Positions 36,834-48,299 of a stretch of DNA of 64,000 bases are shown in pieces. Below the pieces are notes generated by a model that searched no databases, was not told the DNA's origin, and saw only the letters and a program-made list of their open reading frames with translations. A program made the translations under genes and the position numbers. The stretch comes from Listeria aquatica FSL S10-1188 (lineage in GTDB: Bacteria > Bacillota > Bacilli > Lactobacillales > Listeriaceae), in assembly GCF_000525795.1 (NCBI RefSeq), contig NZ_AOCG01000014.1:1-64000 (forward strand), given 5' to 3'. How positions within the stretch are numbered: the first letter of the stretch is position 1; each line of letters starts with the position of its first letter.

Positions 36834-39297
36834 TTACAAATTTGTTTCTCCAGGTTCTTCTTTAATCTCAGGAATCTCTAACCAAGCATCAATCGGTTTC
36901 CCTTCTAGTGCCTCGTCGACAACAAACGAGCCATTAGAATATCGATCAGCTGTCCGCACATTTTTCAACTCCACTTCAACAAATTGTTCCTTATCAGTTT
37001 CAATCATCAGGAACTCATCACTTGCAGCAAGGAAAACGCCAAAAACGCGATGCGGACTATTTTTCAATTCGCGAAGCATGATCAAACCTCGTTTGGCACG
37101 TGAAATTGGTTCAAATTCTGTAAGCTTCATTTTCTTCAGTGAACCGCGCTGTGTCAACAAGAAGAGTTTTTTCGTTTCTTCTCTCGGGATAACAACGGCT
37201 CCACTTACTTCATCACCGCTCTTTAAGTTAATGGCCTTTACACCTGCTGTTCTTGCACCAGAATCAGGCACTTCATCAACCGCATATCGCAAGCCGTAAC
37301 CAAATTTACTTGCAAGGAAAACGTCTTCTGATCGATCAATCAAGTCAACACTTAAAAGCTCATCGTCCGCTTTTAGTTTAATCGCCATCATCGATTTCGA
37401 GTAGCGCTGAGGTTTGTAATTTGCAATAAGCGAGGCCTTGATCATACCAAGACGCGTTACAAACAAGAAATATCTTGCATTATCAAACTTGGAAATGCCT
37501 TTAGCCGCGATAATTTCTTCACCCTGGCCTAAGTCTCCTGCCAAATGGCTGATGTGGTCTCCCAAATTTTTCCAGCGCATTTCCGGTAGCTCATGCACTG
37601 GCCGGTAAATGAAATTCCCGCGATTTGTAAACATTAACAAGGAATCCATAGTATTCAGCTTTTCGATAAAAATCGGATGATCCAAATCCTTCATAGCTAA
37701 ATCTTGGCCATTCGAAGCACTATAAGATCGCATACTTGTCCGTTTCACATAGCCTTCTTTCGTTACCGAAACGACAACATCTTCACTTGCTACAAGCACC
37801 TCTGTGTCAATCTTAATTTCTTCAATCTCAGCTTGAATTTCAGTAAGACGAGCTGTTTTATATTTTTTCTTGATTTCTTTTAGCTCATCTTTCAAAACAG
37901 CAATAAGCTCACTTGGATTCTGCAAAATTTTCTCAAGCCGACTGATTTTTTCTTGCAATTCCTTTGCTTCTTCTCGTAGTTCAGTAATATCGGTATTTGT
38001 TAGGCGATAAAGTTGCAAGGAAACAATCGCTTCTGCTTGTTTTTCACTAAAATCATAGCGATCCTGCAAATTCAGTTTCGCATCACGTTTATCTTTTGAT
38101 TCACGAATCAAGCGAATCACTTCATCAAGAATCGAGAGAGCTTTCATTAATCCAGCTAAGATATGCTCGCGCGCACGCGCCTTCCGAATATCAAATTCTG
38201 AACGTTTCGTAATGATTTCTTTTTGGTGGGCAATATAAGCATCAAGTAACGAGATTAAGCCCATCAAAACGGGACGCTTATTAAAGATAGCTACCATATT
38301 GAAATTATAGCTCACCTGCAAATCCGTATTTTTGAATAAGTAATTCAAAACCCCTTCTGCATTCGCTTCTTTCTTTAGTTCAATCGCAATTCGAAGGCCA
38401 GTTCGGTCTGTTTCATCACGAACTTCCGAAATTCCTTCAATTTTTTTTATCGATTCGGAGTTCATCAATCCGTTTAACAAGACTTGCCTTATTGACTTCA
38501 TACGGAATCTCATAGACAGAAATTTGCTTTCTACCCCCGCGAATATCTTCAATCTCGGTTTTCGAGCGAACCACAACTCGCCCTTTCCCAGTTTCATAAG
38601 CTTTTCTGATCCCATCAGCACCTTGAATAATTCCGCCAGTTGGGAAATCCGGTCCTTTAACGATTTTAAGCAAGGTTGAAAGATCACATTCTGGGCTATC
38701 GAGCCGCTTGATAACTGCATCAATAATTTCCCCCAAATTATGTGGCGGAATATCTGTCGCATACCCAGCAGAAATCCCTGTTGACCCGTTGACAAGCAAG
38801 TTTGGAAACCGCGCCGGAAGTACCGTTGGCTCACTCGATGTATCATCAAAGTTGGGTACAAAATCCACCGTTTCCTTCTCAATGTCGCGCAAAAGTTCAG
38901 CAGCAATCGGAGCAAGCCTTGCTTCCGTATAACGCATCGCAGCAGGCGGATCTCCGTCCACACTCCCATTATTTCCGTGCATTTCAATTAAAACATTGCG
39001 CACTTTCCAGTCTTGACTCATCCGAACCATTGCATCATAAACAGAGGTATCACCATGTGGATGGTAATTCCCGATAACGTTTCCGACTGTTTTGGCCGAC
39101 TTACGGAATCCCTTGTCAGCCGTATTGCCTTCTTCGTTCATCGCGAATAAAATCCGTCTTTGAACGGGCTTCAGTCCATCACGCGCATCTGGAAGCGCAC
39201 GTTCTTGAATAATGTATTTACTATAACGGCCAAAACGGTCGCCCATTACCTCTTCAAGCGCTAAATCTTGAATTTGTTGTCCAGGTGTATTGCTCAA
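36834..39297 (-). CDS. parC: DNA topoisomerase IV subunit A ParC (frameshifted)
   Basis: Cleaves and rejoins DNA to decatenate daughter chromosomes. The N-terminal part has [20 protein letters not shown], the QRDR region [19 protein letters not shown] and the catalytic Tyr in [10 protein letters not shown] near residue 120. The C-terminal beta-pinwheel is long and ends [11 protein letters not shown]. The frame breaks in the T8 run at 38441-38448; one base fewer joins [20 protein letters not shown] and gives 820 residues. The start is TTG at 39297, overlapping the parE stop (TTGA), so the two are coupled. Confidence 0.95.
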
Positions 39298-41263
39298 GAT
39301 TCATCCGCCCCCTCTACCATATTTTCATTGTCTAGAATATTTGAATCATCTTCGAGGCTAAATTCTACGTGAGACTCAATCCACTTCCGGCGAGGCTCAA
39401 CTTTATCTCCCATAAGTGTTGCAACACGACGTTCTGCTCTTGCCACATCTTCCATCCGCACCCGAATCAAAGTTCGTGTTTCCGGATTCATAGTTGTTTC
39501 CCAGAGCTGGTCGGCATTCATTTCCCCAAGACCTTTGTAACGCTGAATCATGTAGCCTTTCCCAATTGTTTGAATCGCTCCATCCAGTTCGTCATCAGTC
39601 CACGCATATTCAATCACTTCTTTCTTGCCGCTTCCCTTGCTTACTTTATAAAGTGGAGGCAAAGCAATGTATACCTTCCCCATTTCAATGAGCGGGCGCA
39701 TATACCGGTAAAAGAAAGTGAGAAGTAAGACTTGAATATGTGCCCCGTCAGTATCCGCATCTGTCATGATAATAATCTTGTCGTAGTTGCAATCTTCTAC
39801 TTCAAATTCTGGACCAACACCAGCACCCACCGTGTGAATAATGGTGTTGATTTCTTCATTTTTTAAAATATCTTGGAGTTTTGCCTTTTCAGCATTAATG
39901 ACTTTCCCGCGAAGTGGCAAAATAGCTTGAAAATGCCGATCGCGTCCTTGTTTAGCTGATCCTCCGGCTGAGTCCCCCTCAACCAGATAAAGTTCGTTTC
40001 GGCTTGCATTACGAGATTGCGCTGGTGTCAGTTTCCCAGAAAGAAGGGTTTCCGAGCGCTTCCGTTTCTTGCCATTACGCGTTTCTTCACGCGCTTTTCG
40101 AGCTGCTTCTCGTGCTTCTCGTGCTTTGATCGCCTTTTTAATGAGCAAACTACTTGTATCTGGATTTTCCGCAAGAAAATAAGCGATGTGCTCAGCAACC
40201 ACAGCCTCCGTTGCCGCACGTGCTTCTGTCGTTCCTAATTTTTCCTTCGTTTGCCCTTCAAATTGGAGCATTCGCTCGGGTACGCGAACTGATAAAACAG
40301 CTGATAAGCCTTCACGAATATCGCTACCTTCAAGGTTTTTATCTTTTTCCTTTAAAAGTCCAACTCGTTTTGCGTATTCATTAAAGACACGAGTCATCGC
40401 AGAACGCATTCCAGCTTCGTGAGTTCCCGCATTTGGCGTCCGAACATTGTTAACGAAGCTAAGCACCGTTTCCGAATAGCCATCGTTAAACTGAAAAGCC
40501 ATTTCAATTTCGATATCGTTGCTTTCACCTTCAAAAGCAACAACAGGATGCAAGACATCTTTTCCTTCATTGATATATTCAACAAAGTTTTTGACACCTT
40601 CTTCAAAATAAAATGCTTCTCCCATGCCAACACGTTCATCGATTAGTTCAATTCGCAAACCTTTAAGCAAGAACGCGGATTCGCGCAGACGTTCTGATAA
40701 GACTTCATAGTTGAACGAAGTGACTGGAAAAATCTCTGGATCAGGCTTAAATCGGAGTGTCGTTCCTGTATCTTTTGTTTTACCAATTTTAGTAAGCTTA
40801 CTTACCGGTTTCCCGCCATGCTCAAAACGTTGTTCATAAATAGCTTGGTCACGGTGAATCGTCACCGTTAGCCATTCCGAAAGTGCATTAACAACTGATG
40901 AACCTACGCCGTGCAATCCACCACTTGTTTTATAACCGCCTTCTTGACCAAATTTCCCACCAGCATGCAAAACGGTCAAAATAACTTCTACTGTTGACTT
41001 TCCCGTTTTATGCATTCCGATCGGCATACCACGACCATGGTCGGTTACACTCACGCTTCCGTCTTCATGTAAAATTACTTTGATTTCTTTCCCATATCCA
41101 TTTAATGCTTCATCGACAGAATTATCGACAATTTCATATACTAAATGATGAAGTCCACGTACATCAGTTGATCCAATATACATTGCAGGTCTTTTCCGAA
41201 CCGCTTCCAGTCCTTCCAGTACCTGAATAGAATCATCGTTGTATTCACTTTTTTTTCATCCAT
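39294..41263 (-). CDS. parE: DNA topoisomerase IV subunit B ParE (frameshifted near start)
   Basis: ATPase subunit of topoisomerase IV. The GHKL ATP site shows [25 protein letters not shown] and [15 protein letters not shown]. The TOPRIM domain has [14 protein letters not shown] and [10 protein letters not shown]. The true N-terminus begins at ATG 41263 (AAAGGAG upstream) and reads [20 protein letters not shown] after repair of the T8 run at 41249-41256. Here either one base is missing or two are extra, so the second residues are uncertain (655-656 residues). As printed, only the part from [10 protein letters not shown] is open. Confidence 0.95.
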
Positions 41264-41321
41264 TCAAAACTCCTTTCATCTTCATCCTGCCACATTTTCT
41301 TAAGTTGTTCTAAAAGCCGTG

Positions 41322-41348
41322 AAAAAACAGGCCCAGAAAGAACCTGTT
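41322..41348 (-). terminator. Terminator after the CoA-binding protein gene
   Basis: AACAGGTTC / GGGCCTGTT nine-base stem and T6 on the minus strand, between this gene and parE. Confidence 0.82.
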
Positions 41349-41354
41349 CACCTG

Positions 41355-41762
41355 TTAATGTTCCATTTCGCGGTAAGCTACCTTAATGCATTTGTCCATA
41401 ATCACTGGGTAATGATTTTCTAGAAGTTCATAAGCTTCTTCGTTAAAAAGCCCAAGTTGTGCCCAGAAAACATCAGCATCTATATTTAGGAAATCACGCG
41501 CAATCTCTGGTAAAAACTCAGAACGCCGAAAAACATTGACAATATCCACATGCTCCTCAATTTCGCCAAGGCTTGCTACCGTTTTCTCCGAAAGAATTTC
41601 TGTCGCCTTTGGATTTACAGGAATAATTCGATAACCCGCTCCCTGCATAAACTTAGCAACCTTATAGCTTGTTCGTTCTGGATTATCACTTAACCCAACA
41701 ACCGCAATGGTTTTTGCTGATTTTAGGATCGTATCAATTTGTTGTTTACTCGGGTTTTGCAC
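41355..41762 (-). CDS. CoA-binding domain protein (YneT-like)
   Basis: A 135-residue single-domain Rossmann protein of the CoA_binding_2 family, homologous to Bacillus YneT beside parEC and plsY. The Gly-rich motif IAVVGLSDNPERTSYKVAKF is near residue 19, followed by YRIIPVNPK and VDIVNVFRRSEFLPEIA. The ligand is presumably CoA or a related nucleotide; no catalytic role is known. The start is GTG at 41762, with GGGG eight bases upstream. It lies between a terminator and the divergent plsY. Intact. Confidence 0.87.
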   Translation of the reverse strand: MQNPSKQQIDTILKSAKTIAVVGLSDNPERTSYKVAKFMQGAGYRIIPVNPKATEILSEKTVASLGEIEEHVDIVNVFRRSEFLPEIARDFLNIDADVFWAQLGLFNEEAYELLENHYPVIMDKCIKVAYREMEH

Positions 41763-41929
41763 GCTACTTGCCCCTTTCCTTTGAACAAGAAGTTCGTTCG
41801 CTTTTTAACGTTTCTATTCAAAGTACTATTTTATCGTTTAAATGCCTCATTGTAAAGCCACTAACCAAGAGTTCGCTAAAAAGAGGTAGCAAATTCCTCG
41901 CTTTTTCACCATTTCGATGTAAACTATGC

Positions 41930-41935
41930 TATAAT
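41930..41935 (+). promoter_or_regulatory. plsY promoter -10 (extended)
   Basis: TGC followed by TATAAT on the plus strand, about 38 bases before plsY; the -35 is weak. Confidence 0.55.
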
Positions 41936-41972
41936 TCATAACAGCAAATACCGTTACAAAAGGGGTTTTAAA

Positions 41973-42569
41973 ATGATTACCAAATTGGTGTTACTGTGCC
42001 TCGCCGCATATATCATCGGATCCATTCCGTCTGGCCTTTGGATTGGAAAGCTATTTTATAAAAAAGATATTCGAGAATTCGGTAGCGGAAACTTAGGTGC
42101 TACAAACTCATTTCGCGTTCTCGGGGTAAAGGCAGGTTCTGTTGTCACTGTCATTGATATCTTAAAAGGATCACTTGCAACGCTACTACCGTTTTTCTTT
42201 TTACCACAACTTGATGCCCATTTTATGTTGCTAACGGGCGTTTTTGCGATCATTGGGCATAGTTTCCCTATCTTTGCTAGCTTCCGCGGGGGAAAAGCCG
42301 TCGCTACTTCTGCCGGTGTCGTGCTCGCTTATGCACCACTTCTATTCATTGCTGCTATCGTTGTCTTTCTTTTAACACTTAAGATCAGCAAATATGTATC
42401 TTTAAGCTCAATGGTTGCAGCTGTTGCCGCATTTATCATTTCCCTTTTTATGGGTGATGTGATTTTAATCGTGCTCATCACATGCTTAGCTTTATTCATT
42501 ATTTGGCGGCACCGTGCTAATATTAAGCGAATTCGAAATGGCGAAGAACCGAAAATCACTTGGATGTAA
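41973..42569 (+). CDS. plsY: Acyl-phosphate glycerol-3-phosphate acyltransferase PlsY
   Basis: Membrane enzyme that transfers an acyl group from acyl-phosphate to glycerol-3-phosphate, the first step of phospholipid synthesis. The 198-residue protein has about five TM helices and the family motifs: [25 protein letters not shown] near residue 37, and [20 protein letters not shown] near 93. AAAGGGG precedes the ATG. It is divergent from the CoA-binding gene and ends in a strong terminator converging on the epimerase operon. Intact. Confidence 0.97.
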   Translation: MITKLVLLCLAAYIIGSIPSGLWIGKLFYKKDIREFGSGNLGATNSFRVLGVKAGSVVTVIDILKGSLATLLPFFFLPQLDAHFMLLTGVFAIIGHSFPIFASFRGGKAVATSAGVVLAYAPLLFIAAIVVFLLTLKISKYVSLSSMVAAVAAFIISLFMGDVILIVLITCLALFIIWRHRANIKRIRNGEEPKITWM

Positions 42570-42583
42570 GATGTAAAGCAAAG

Positions 42584-42618
42584 GAATTCAGCGTACCTAA
42601 GTACGCTGAATTCTTTTT
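42584..42618. terminator. Bidirectional terminator after plsY
   Basis: GAATTCAGCGTAC CTAA GTACGCTGAATTC perfect 13-bp stem with T7 on the plus strand. Confidence 0.93.
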
Positions 42619-43491
42619 TTATCCAAGTTGAATGCTGTATTCTGACGTAAAAATGGCTTCAGGATCCAAATGCTCGATTCCCGCTTTATCTCGAAGCTCA
42701 ACGGACTCCCCAATACTATCTGCGATTCCAAACCAGGGTTCTATACATAAAAATGGTGCACCGTCCCCTGGTGTCCAGATGCCAACAAAAGGAAAATGAG
42801 GGAAGGAAACCTTAACGAAATGTGGATGTTTTTTCGAACGAATAGCTATTTCATTTCCATTTAGTCCTTCAAAGATAAGCGCATCGTTTTCAAATAAGGA
42901 ATAGTCAAGTGCTAGTGTCTCAGTTTTTTCATCGGCTAGCGGCTTTAATTTCCCACTGCGATAAGGTCCTTCAAGTAAAAGTGTATCAAGTTTTTCTTTT
43001 TGACCAAAATCAAGATAGTAGTCCTCAAATTTCGTTCCTTCTGTAAGTGGAACGTTGAATGCGGGGTGCGCACCGATAGAAAAATAAATTCGCTCTTTGT
43101 CTGTGTTTTCAACTTGATACTCAACTTGAACTTGATCCTCAAGTAGCGTATAAGTAACTCTTAAGCGAAAAGAAAAAGGATAGATGAGTTTCGATTTATC
43201 ATCAGCCTCTAGCTCAAGTATGGCTTGATTTCCGACTAATTCAACTGCAGTAAACGTTTTGTCCCGTGCAAAACCATGTTGCGTTAAGTGAAAGGCCTCC
43301 CCATCTACATAATAGGTATCGTCCACTAAACGGCCCACAGTCGGAAATAAAATTGGTGCATGTCTTCCCCAAAATGCTTTTTCGGCATCCCACAAATAGT
43401 CTAGTCCTGTTTTCTTGTGGTAAATTCGTGTTAGTTCAGCTCCCTGTTCCGTTAATTCAACAAGTAGCGACTCATTTTCTAATTTAATCAT
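42619..43491 (-). CDS. Aldose 1-epimerase family protein
   Basis: Galactose-mutarotase-like beta-sandwich protein of 290 residues (LacX/YeaD type). Visible segments are WGRHAPILFPTVGRLVDDTY (about 42-61), HGFARDKTF, a sugar-binding-type HPAFNVPL near residue 140 and the Glu/Trp-containing LCIEPWFGIAD near 248. It probably interconverts anomers of a hexose or hexose phosphate; the substrate is unknown. Its ATG overlaps the previous stop by four bases (ATGA), making it the third gene of a tightly coupled operon. Intact. Confidence 0.9.
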   Translation of the reverse strand: MIKLENESLLVELTEQGAELTRIYHKKTGLDYLWDAEKAFWGRHAPILFPTVGRLVDDTYYVDGEAFHLTQHGFARDKTFTAVELVGNQAILELEADDKSKLIYPFSFRLRVTYTLLEDQVQVEYQVENTDKERIYFSIGAHPAFNVPLTEGTKFEDYYLDFGQKEKLDTLLLEGPYRSGKLKPLADEKTETLALDYSLFENDALIFEGLNGNEIAIRSKKHPHFVKVSFPHFPFVGIWTPGDGAPFLCIEPWFGIADSIGESVELRDKAGIEHLDPEAIFTSEYSIQLG

Positions 43492-43814
43492 TCCGTATCT
43501 CCCCTCAAATGAAACCGATCAATTTGGTCCCATTTTCCTTCTTCTTCCAAAATTTTCAGTTGAATATCACCGAACAAATCATAATGAGGTAGATCCTTAT
43601 GCCCGTAATCAATATAATTTTCCGGTAAATGATATTTTCTGCCCCATCTTTTTAAGGCTTCAATGTCAGCGCTTGCAGCTTTCGTCACGGTTTTAGAATT
43701 AGGAAACCGGTCATCAAGCCAGTAATGTGTTAAAAGCGCAACCTCACCTTGTTCTGCCTTTTTTTTAAACGCTATTAATTCCTCACGTTGTACACCAAAG
43801 GCCATTTTTTTCAT
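43488..43814 (-). CDS. YneQ-like conserved hypothetical protein
   Basis: A 108-residue protein beginning MKKMAFGVQREELIAFKKKA with LLTHYWLDDRFPNSKTVTKA and a C-terminal EEGKWDQIDRFHLRG. It corresponds in position to Bacillus yneQ beside yneP; no catalytic motif is evident and the function is unknown. It is enclosed by 4-base ATGA overlaps on both sides, so it is translated strictly together with the thioesterase and the epimerase. Intact. Confidence 0.85.
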   Translation of the reverse strand: MKKMAFGVQREELIAFKKKAEQGEVALLTHYWLDDRFPNSKTVTKAASADIEALKRWGRKYHLPENYIDYGHKDLPHYDLFGDIQLKILEEEGKWDQIDRFHLRGDTE

Positions 43815-44239
43815 CCTTCCTCAAGCGCTTGTAAATATTTTTCATGCCAGTCTTTTAACTCTCGTTTTAGCGCAACCGGTTTAAAATCGTCTTTTGTTAC
43901 ACAAACGTGTTTTGTCTCACCTGTAATTGCAATTTCGCCACTATCTGCATAACAAATTTCATAGCCATATGTGACGCGTAAGCCATCGTAGGCTAATAAC
44001 CAAGTCTTAACAATCGCTTCTTGCCCGTAACGCAGTGGTTTTCCGTAATGAATCGAAACATCAATAACTGGCGATAAAAAGCCGAGCTGCTCCATGTCAT
44101 AATAACGGAGGCCGAGGCTTTCTTCGATGAAGTGGTTCCGCCCAAGCTCCATCCATACAAGATAATTAGCGTGATAGACAACGCCCATTTGATCCGTTTC
44201 TGCGTAGCGAACTTCTATTTTGGTTTCCGTATATAACAT
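43811..44239 (-). CDS. Acyl-CoA thioesterase, 4HBT hot-dog family (YneP-like)
   Basis: A 142-residue single hot-dog domain with the 4HBT signature RYAETDQMGVVYHANYLVWME (the catalytic Asp in ETDQ, followed by the V-x-x-Y-x-x-Y/W helix). It probably hydrolyses an acyl-CoA thioester; the precise substrate is unknown. GGAGGG lies eight bases before the ATG. It is the first gene of a three-gene coupled operon and homologous in position to Bacillus yneP. Intact. Confidence 0.9.
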   Translation of the reverse strand: MLYTETKIEVRYAETDQMGVVYHANYLVWMELGRNHFIEESLGLRYYDMEQLGFLSPVIDVSIHYGKPLRYGQEAIVKTWLLAYDGLRVTYGYEICYADSGEIAITGETKHVCVTKDDFKPVALKRELKDWHEKYLQALEEG

Positions 44240-44314
44240 AAACTGGTCCCTCCAAAAAACAATATCCTTTTCTATTTTAGCAAATTATCGGAGAAAAAAG
44301 AAATCTGAGCATAA

Positions 44315-44370
44315 TAAAAAGCCCCTTGCTTTCTAGTTGCCTAGAATAGTTCTAGAAAGCAGGAGACTTT
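44315..44370 (-). terminator. codY terminator
   Basis: Long stem with GCTTTCTAG / CTAGAAAGC and an outer AGTCTCCT / AAGGGGCT (G-T pairs), then T5 on the minus strand. Confidence 0.85.
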
Positions 44371-44381
44371 TATCTTTAAAT

Positions 44382-45161
44382 TTAGCTATTTTTTAGTTTT
44401 TCAAGTTCAACTAGGAATTTATCATTTAATACACGGATAAAGGTTCCTTTCATTCCTAGTGAGCGTGAATCAATGACGCCAGCACTTTCTAATTTACGAA
44501 GTGCATTGACGATAACTGAACGAGTAATTCCTACGCGGTCAGCAATTTTAGAAGCTACTAATAAGCCTTCTTTTCCATTTAATTCATCAAAGATGTGTTC
44601 AATTGCTTCAAGTTCACTATATGAAAGCGAGCTGATTGCCATTTGTACGACAGCACGGCTACGCGCTTCTTCTTCAATTTCTTCCGCTTTTTCATGTAGA
44701 ATTTCCATGCCTACAACAGTGCTTCCGTATTCAGCAAGTAAAAGATCATCATCTGTAAAATTATTTTCCATACGTGATAAAATAAGAGTTCCAAGGCGCT
44801 CTCCTCCGCCTAAAACAGGAACGATTGTTGTTAAACCTTTGGTGAATAAGTCAGTATTTTCAATTGGGAAAGCAGTATATTGGCTTGAAACTTCTAGGTT
44901 TGCAGAAGTTTCATTCACATTAAACAAACTTTGTGTATATTCTTCCGGGAATTGACGTTCAGAAAGCATTTGTTTCATACGTTCATTTTCAATGGGTAAA
45001 ATTTCTGAATAACCAAGAAGTTTTCCTTTACGACTAACGATATACGTATTGGCTTCGATCACATCACTCAGTGTATCTGCCATTTCTTTAAAGTTAACTG
45101 TTTTTCCTGAAGTATTTTGTAACATTGCATTAATCTTTCTTGTTTTTTCTAATAAGCTCAT
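44382..45161 (-). CDS. codY: GTP- and BCAA-sensing global repressor CodY
   Basis: CodY senses branched-chain amino acids and GTP and represses stationary-phase, amino-acid and, in pathogens, virulence genes. The 259-residue protein is of exactly the usual length. The N-terminal GAF domain covers about residues 1-155, with [13 protein letters not shown]. The C-terminal winged helix contains [20 protein letters not shown] near residues 203-222. It is the last gene of the xerC-hslV-hslU-codY operon, 20 bases after hslU. Intact. Confidence 0.98.
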   Translation of the reverse strand: MSLLEKTRKINAMLQNTSGKTVNFKEMADTLSDVIEANTYIVSRKGKLLGYSEILPIENERMKQMLSERQFPEEYTQSLFNVNETSANLEVSSQYTAFPIENTDLFTKGLTTIVPVLGGGERLGTLILSRMENNFTDDDLLLAEYGSTVVGMEILHEKAEEIEEEARSRAVVQMAISSLSYSELEAIEHIFDELNGKEGLLVASKIADRVGITRSVIVNALRKLESAGVIDSRSLGMKGTFIRVLNDKFLVELEKLKNS

Positions 45162-45181
45162 AATTAGCTCCTCCTAAAATT

Positions 45182-46589
45182 TTATAAAATAAATTGGGTC
45201 AAATCTTTGCTTTGCATAATCGAATCGAGTTTTTCATTTACATATTTTTCCGTAATCGTCACTTGATCTAAGTTGATGTCAGGTGCTTCAAATAGCAGAT
45301 CTTCAAGTAATTTTTCAAGAATCGTGTGAAGACGTCTAGCGCCGATATTATCTGTTTCTTGGTTGACTTGAAAAGCAATTTCAGCAAGTCTTGCAACAGC
45401 TTCTTTTGTAAAAATAAGTTCAATACCTTCTGAACGAAGCAGTGCTTTATATTGCTTAATCAGTGCGTTGTCCGGTTCAGTTAAAATCTTGACAAAATCT
45501 TCTTGCGATAATTTATCAAGTTCAATTCGAATCGGAAAACGACCTTGGAGCTCAGGAATTAAATCAGATGGTTTCGACATATGGAAAGCTCCAGCCGCAA
45601 TAAATAAAATGAATTCTGTATTCACAAGTCCATATTTCGTCACCACTTGAGACCCTTCGACAATCGGAAGAATATCACGCTGAACTCCTTCTCGCGATAC
45701 TTGAGCACCATTTCCGCTTTCTTTTGTTGCGACTTTATCGATTTCATCAATAAAGATAATTCCTGTCTGCTCAGCTCTTCTAACAGCTAATGCTGCAACT
45801 TCTTCTTGATCAATGAGTTTTGAAGCTTCATCTTCAAATAAGATTTTCTTAGCTTCTTTCACCGTCACCCTGCGTTTCTTTTTATTTTTCGGCAAGAGAC
45901 TAGAAAAAGCTTCCTGCATACCTGCTAATTGATCCATTCCCCCGCCACGCATCATGTCAAACATCGGATTTTGCTGTTCGGTAACTTCGACCGTTACCAT
46001 CTCATCATCAAGTTCTCCGCGCTCTAGTCGATACTCAAGCTGATTACGCTTTTGCTTCAACGTTTCATCAACGGGTTCACTTTCTTCTTCTGAAGAACGA
46101 GACGCATTTTGAAACAACGCTTCAAATGGATTTTGTGAAGTCGTTTGTTTTTTCTTGTCTGCTGGGGCAAGAAGCTTAATAATTTTCTTTTCAGCATTTT
46201 TTTTCTGCTTTAAAACGAACCGTTTGCATTTTTTCTTCTTTGACTAGTCGAACAGAAACTTCTACCAGATCACGAACCATTGATTCAACATCACGCCCAA
46301 CGTAACCCACTTCTGTGAATTTCGTAGCCTCTACTTTCGTAAAAGGTGCTTTGACGATTTTTGCAATTCGGCGCGCAATTTCTGTTTTCCCAACACCAGT
46401 TGGACCAATCATTAAAATATTTTTGGGAATGATTTCATCACGCATCGCTTCATCCATCATCATTCGGCGATAGCGATTTCTAAGGGCAACAGCGACTGAT
46501 TTTTTAGCGCCGGTTTGACCAATGATATATTGATCCAGTTTTTCAACAATTTGACGTGGTGTTAATTGAGAAGTTGCTCCATTTTCCAC
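45182..46589 (-). CDS. hslU: HslUV ATPase subunit HslU (ClpY/CodX), frameshifted
   Basis: AAA+ unfoldase that feeds substrates to the HslV peptidase. Walker A is [33 protein letters not shown] is the pore-loop region, and Walker B is [10 protein letters not shown] long I domain leads to the C-terminal sensor and HslV-binding tail. The frame breaks in the T8 run at 46197-46204; one base fewer joins [20 protein letters not shown] and gives 468 residues. I choose GTG at 46589 because AGAGG lies eight bases upstream; an earlier GTG overlaps that site. Confidence 0.94.
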
Positions 46590-46602
46590 CTCTATCACCT
46601 CT

Positions 46603-47142
46603 TTATAATTCTTCTACGATAATGTTGCCATTTGTAAAAACACAAATCTCTGAAGCAATTTCAAGGGCATGTTTCGCAATTTCTTTTGCTTCCATATCCT
46701 CTCCGATGTGACGCATGAGTGCACGACCAGCAGCAAGTGCATAATTCCCACCAGAGCCGATTGCAAGGATCCCATCATCTGGTTCTATAACTTCCCCTGT
46801 TCCAGAAACGAGTAACAGAGTTTCTTCATCCATTACGATTAACATGGCTTCTAGTTTTCGAAGCGCATTGTCACTGCGCCATTCTTTAGCAAGCTCAACA
46901 GCTGCGCGTTCAAGATTCCCATTATATTCATTTAGTTTACTTTCAAATTTTTCAAACAACGTAAAAGCGTCTGCAACTGAACCTGCAAAGCCAGCAATCA
47001 CTCGGTCGTGAAACAAACGTCTTACCTTTCGAGCCGTATGCTTCATCACCACTGATTCACCAAGTGTTACCTGCCCGTCACCAGCCATTGCACCCTTACC
47101 ATTATGCTTAATAGCAAAAATTGTCGTTGCATGCAATTCCAT
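46603..47142 (-). CDS. hslV: HslUV peptidase subunit HslV (ClpQ/CodW)
   Basis: Proteasome-like N-terminal nucleophile peptidase. In the 179-residue precursor [20 protein letters not shown] the first five residues are removed to expose the catalytic Thr. GDGQVTLG and the Lys-containing TARKVRRL are typical, and [14 protein letters not shown] near 130 is diagnostic. Unlike Bacillus CodW, which uses Ser, a Thr nucleophile is seen here. It lies between xerC and hslU. Intact. Confidence 0.96.
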   Translation of the reverse strand: MELHATTIFAIKHNGKGAMAGDGQVTLGESVVMKHTARKVRRLFHDRVIAGFAGSVADAFTLFEKFESKLNEYNGNLERAAVELAKEWRSDNALRKLEAMLIVMDEETLLLVSGTGEVIEPDDGILAIGSGGNYALAAGRALMRHIGEDMEAKEIAKHALEIASEICVFTNGNIIVEEL

Positions 47143-47163
47143 TAGTCAACTACCTCCTATTTT

Positions 47164-48068
47164 TCATGCCCGAGGATGATGCTTCATATAAGTAGTTTTG
47201 AGATGTTCTTTAGTAACATGGGTATAGATTTGTGTAGAAGATAAACTCGCATGTCCTAAAAGTTCCTGAACCGTTCGCATATCCGCTCCATTGTTCAAAA
47301 GATCCGTTGCAAACGTATGACGCAACATATGCGGATGAATCTTTCTTGTCAAAGCTGCTTTTTCGATGGTCTTCGTTAAACAATAGCGAATGCCACGTGT
47401 TGAAAGCGGATCGGCGTAGTGATTTATAAGTAAAGCATCATGATGTTTATGATATTTGTTTGAAAGAATAGCTCGTCCCTTTTCAAGATATACACTAAGC
47501 GCATCCTCTAAAAAAGAGCCATATGGAACATATCTTTCTTTGTTTCCCTTCCCTTTAATCAAAATAGCTTGATAGGTATTATCGATGTCCGAAAGCTGTA
47601 TCTGCGCGGCTTCAGAAACACGTATCCCAGTTCCATAAAGCAGTTCTAGAATAACACGATTACGAAGTGTAAGTGGTTCATCATTTTCATAAACGACCTG
47701 AAATAAAGCTTCCATTTCTTCGTTATAGAAAAACTTTGGAAGCCTGAGATCTTTTTTTTGCGTGCGAGACATATGTAAATGGATTGTCAGAAATCACACC
47801 CTCACGAATCAAAAAATGATAAAAACTACGCAAACTTGAAATCTTTCGTGCGACAGAAGTGCGAGAAAATTGTCGTTCATTGAGCATAGTTAAATATAAA
47901 CGAACAACTAAATAGTCCACCTCCGTGAAGCTTTCAATTGCTTGTTGATTTAAAAAAAGTTTGAAAATCATGAATATCCTCAAAATAGGCAATTTCCGTA
48001 TTATCCGAATAGTTTCTTTCCACTCGAAGATAATCCATAAACTTGGGTAAAAACTGCTCTTCTTCCAT
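47164..48068 (-). CDS. xerC: Tyrosine recombinase XerC (CodV), two frameshifts
   Basis: Site-specific recombinase resolving chromosome dimers at dif. The N-terminal SAM-like core-binding domain ([20 protein letters not shown]) precedes the catalytic domain with Arg in [40 protein letters not shown] and the Tyr nucleophile of IYTHV. Breaks occur in the A7 run at 47952-47958 and the T8 run at 47752-47759; one base fewer in each gives 300 residues, the standard length. The start at 48068 has GAGGTGG upstream. First gene of the xerC-hslVU-codY operon. Confidence 0.94.
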
Positions 48069-48094
48069 GATAAATCCACCTCTCAAACAACTCC

Positions 48095-48123
48095 ATCGTA
48101 ACACAAGGAAAAGCGAGTTGCAA
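48095..48123 (-). promoter_or_regulatory. Promoter of xerC-hslVU-codY
   Basis: TTGCAA (48118-48123), 17-bp spacer and TACGAT (48095-48100) on the minus strand, 27 bases before xerC. Confidence 0.6.
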
Positions 48124-48255
48124 TAATTTTACGCATTTTTCACAACATTTCCAATTAAATTAGAATCCGCGTCAATTCAAGCGATTTGAAAGCTATAGTC
48201 AATCTGTCAAACCTACTGTATAAAAGTTGGACTATTCAAACAAATGAAATCAAAA

Positions 48256-48292
48256 GAAGATAAAGGCTAGCACACTAGCCCTTATCCATTAT
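48256..48292 (-). terminator. trmFO terminator
   Basis: GATAAGGGCTAG / CTAGCCTTTATC stem (one G-T pair), followed by a weak T-rich tract on the minus strand. The 175 bases between it and xerC hold only the xerC promoter. Confidence 0.65.
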
Positions 48293-48299
48293 AGTCGTT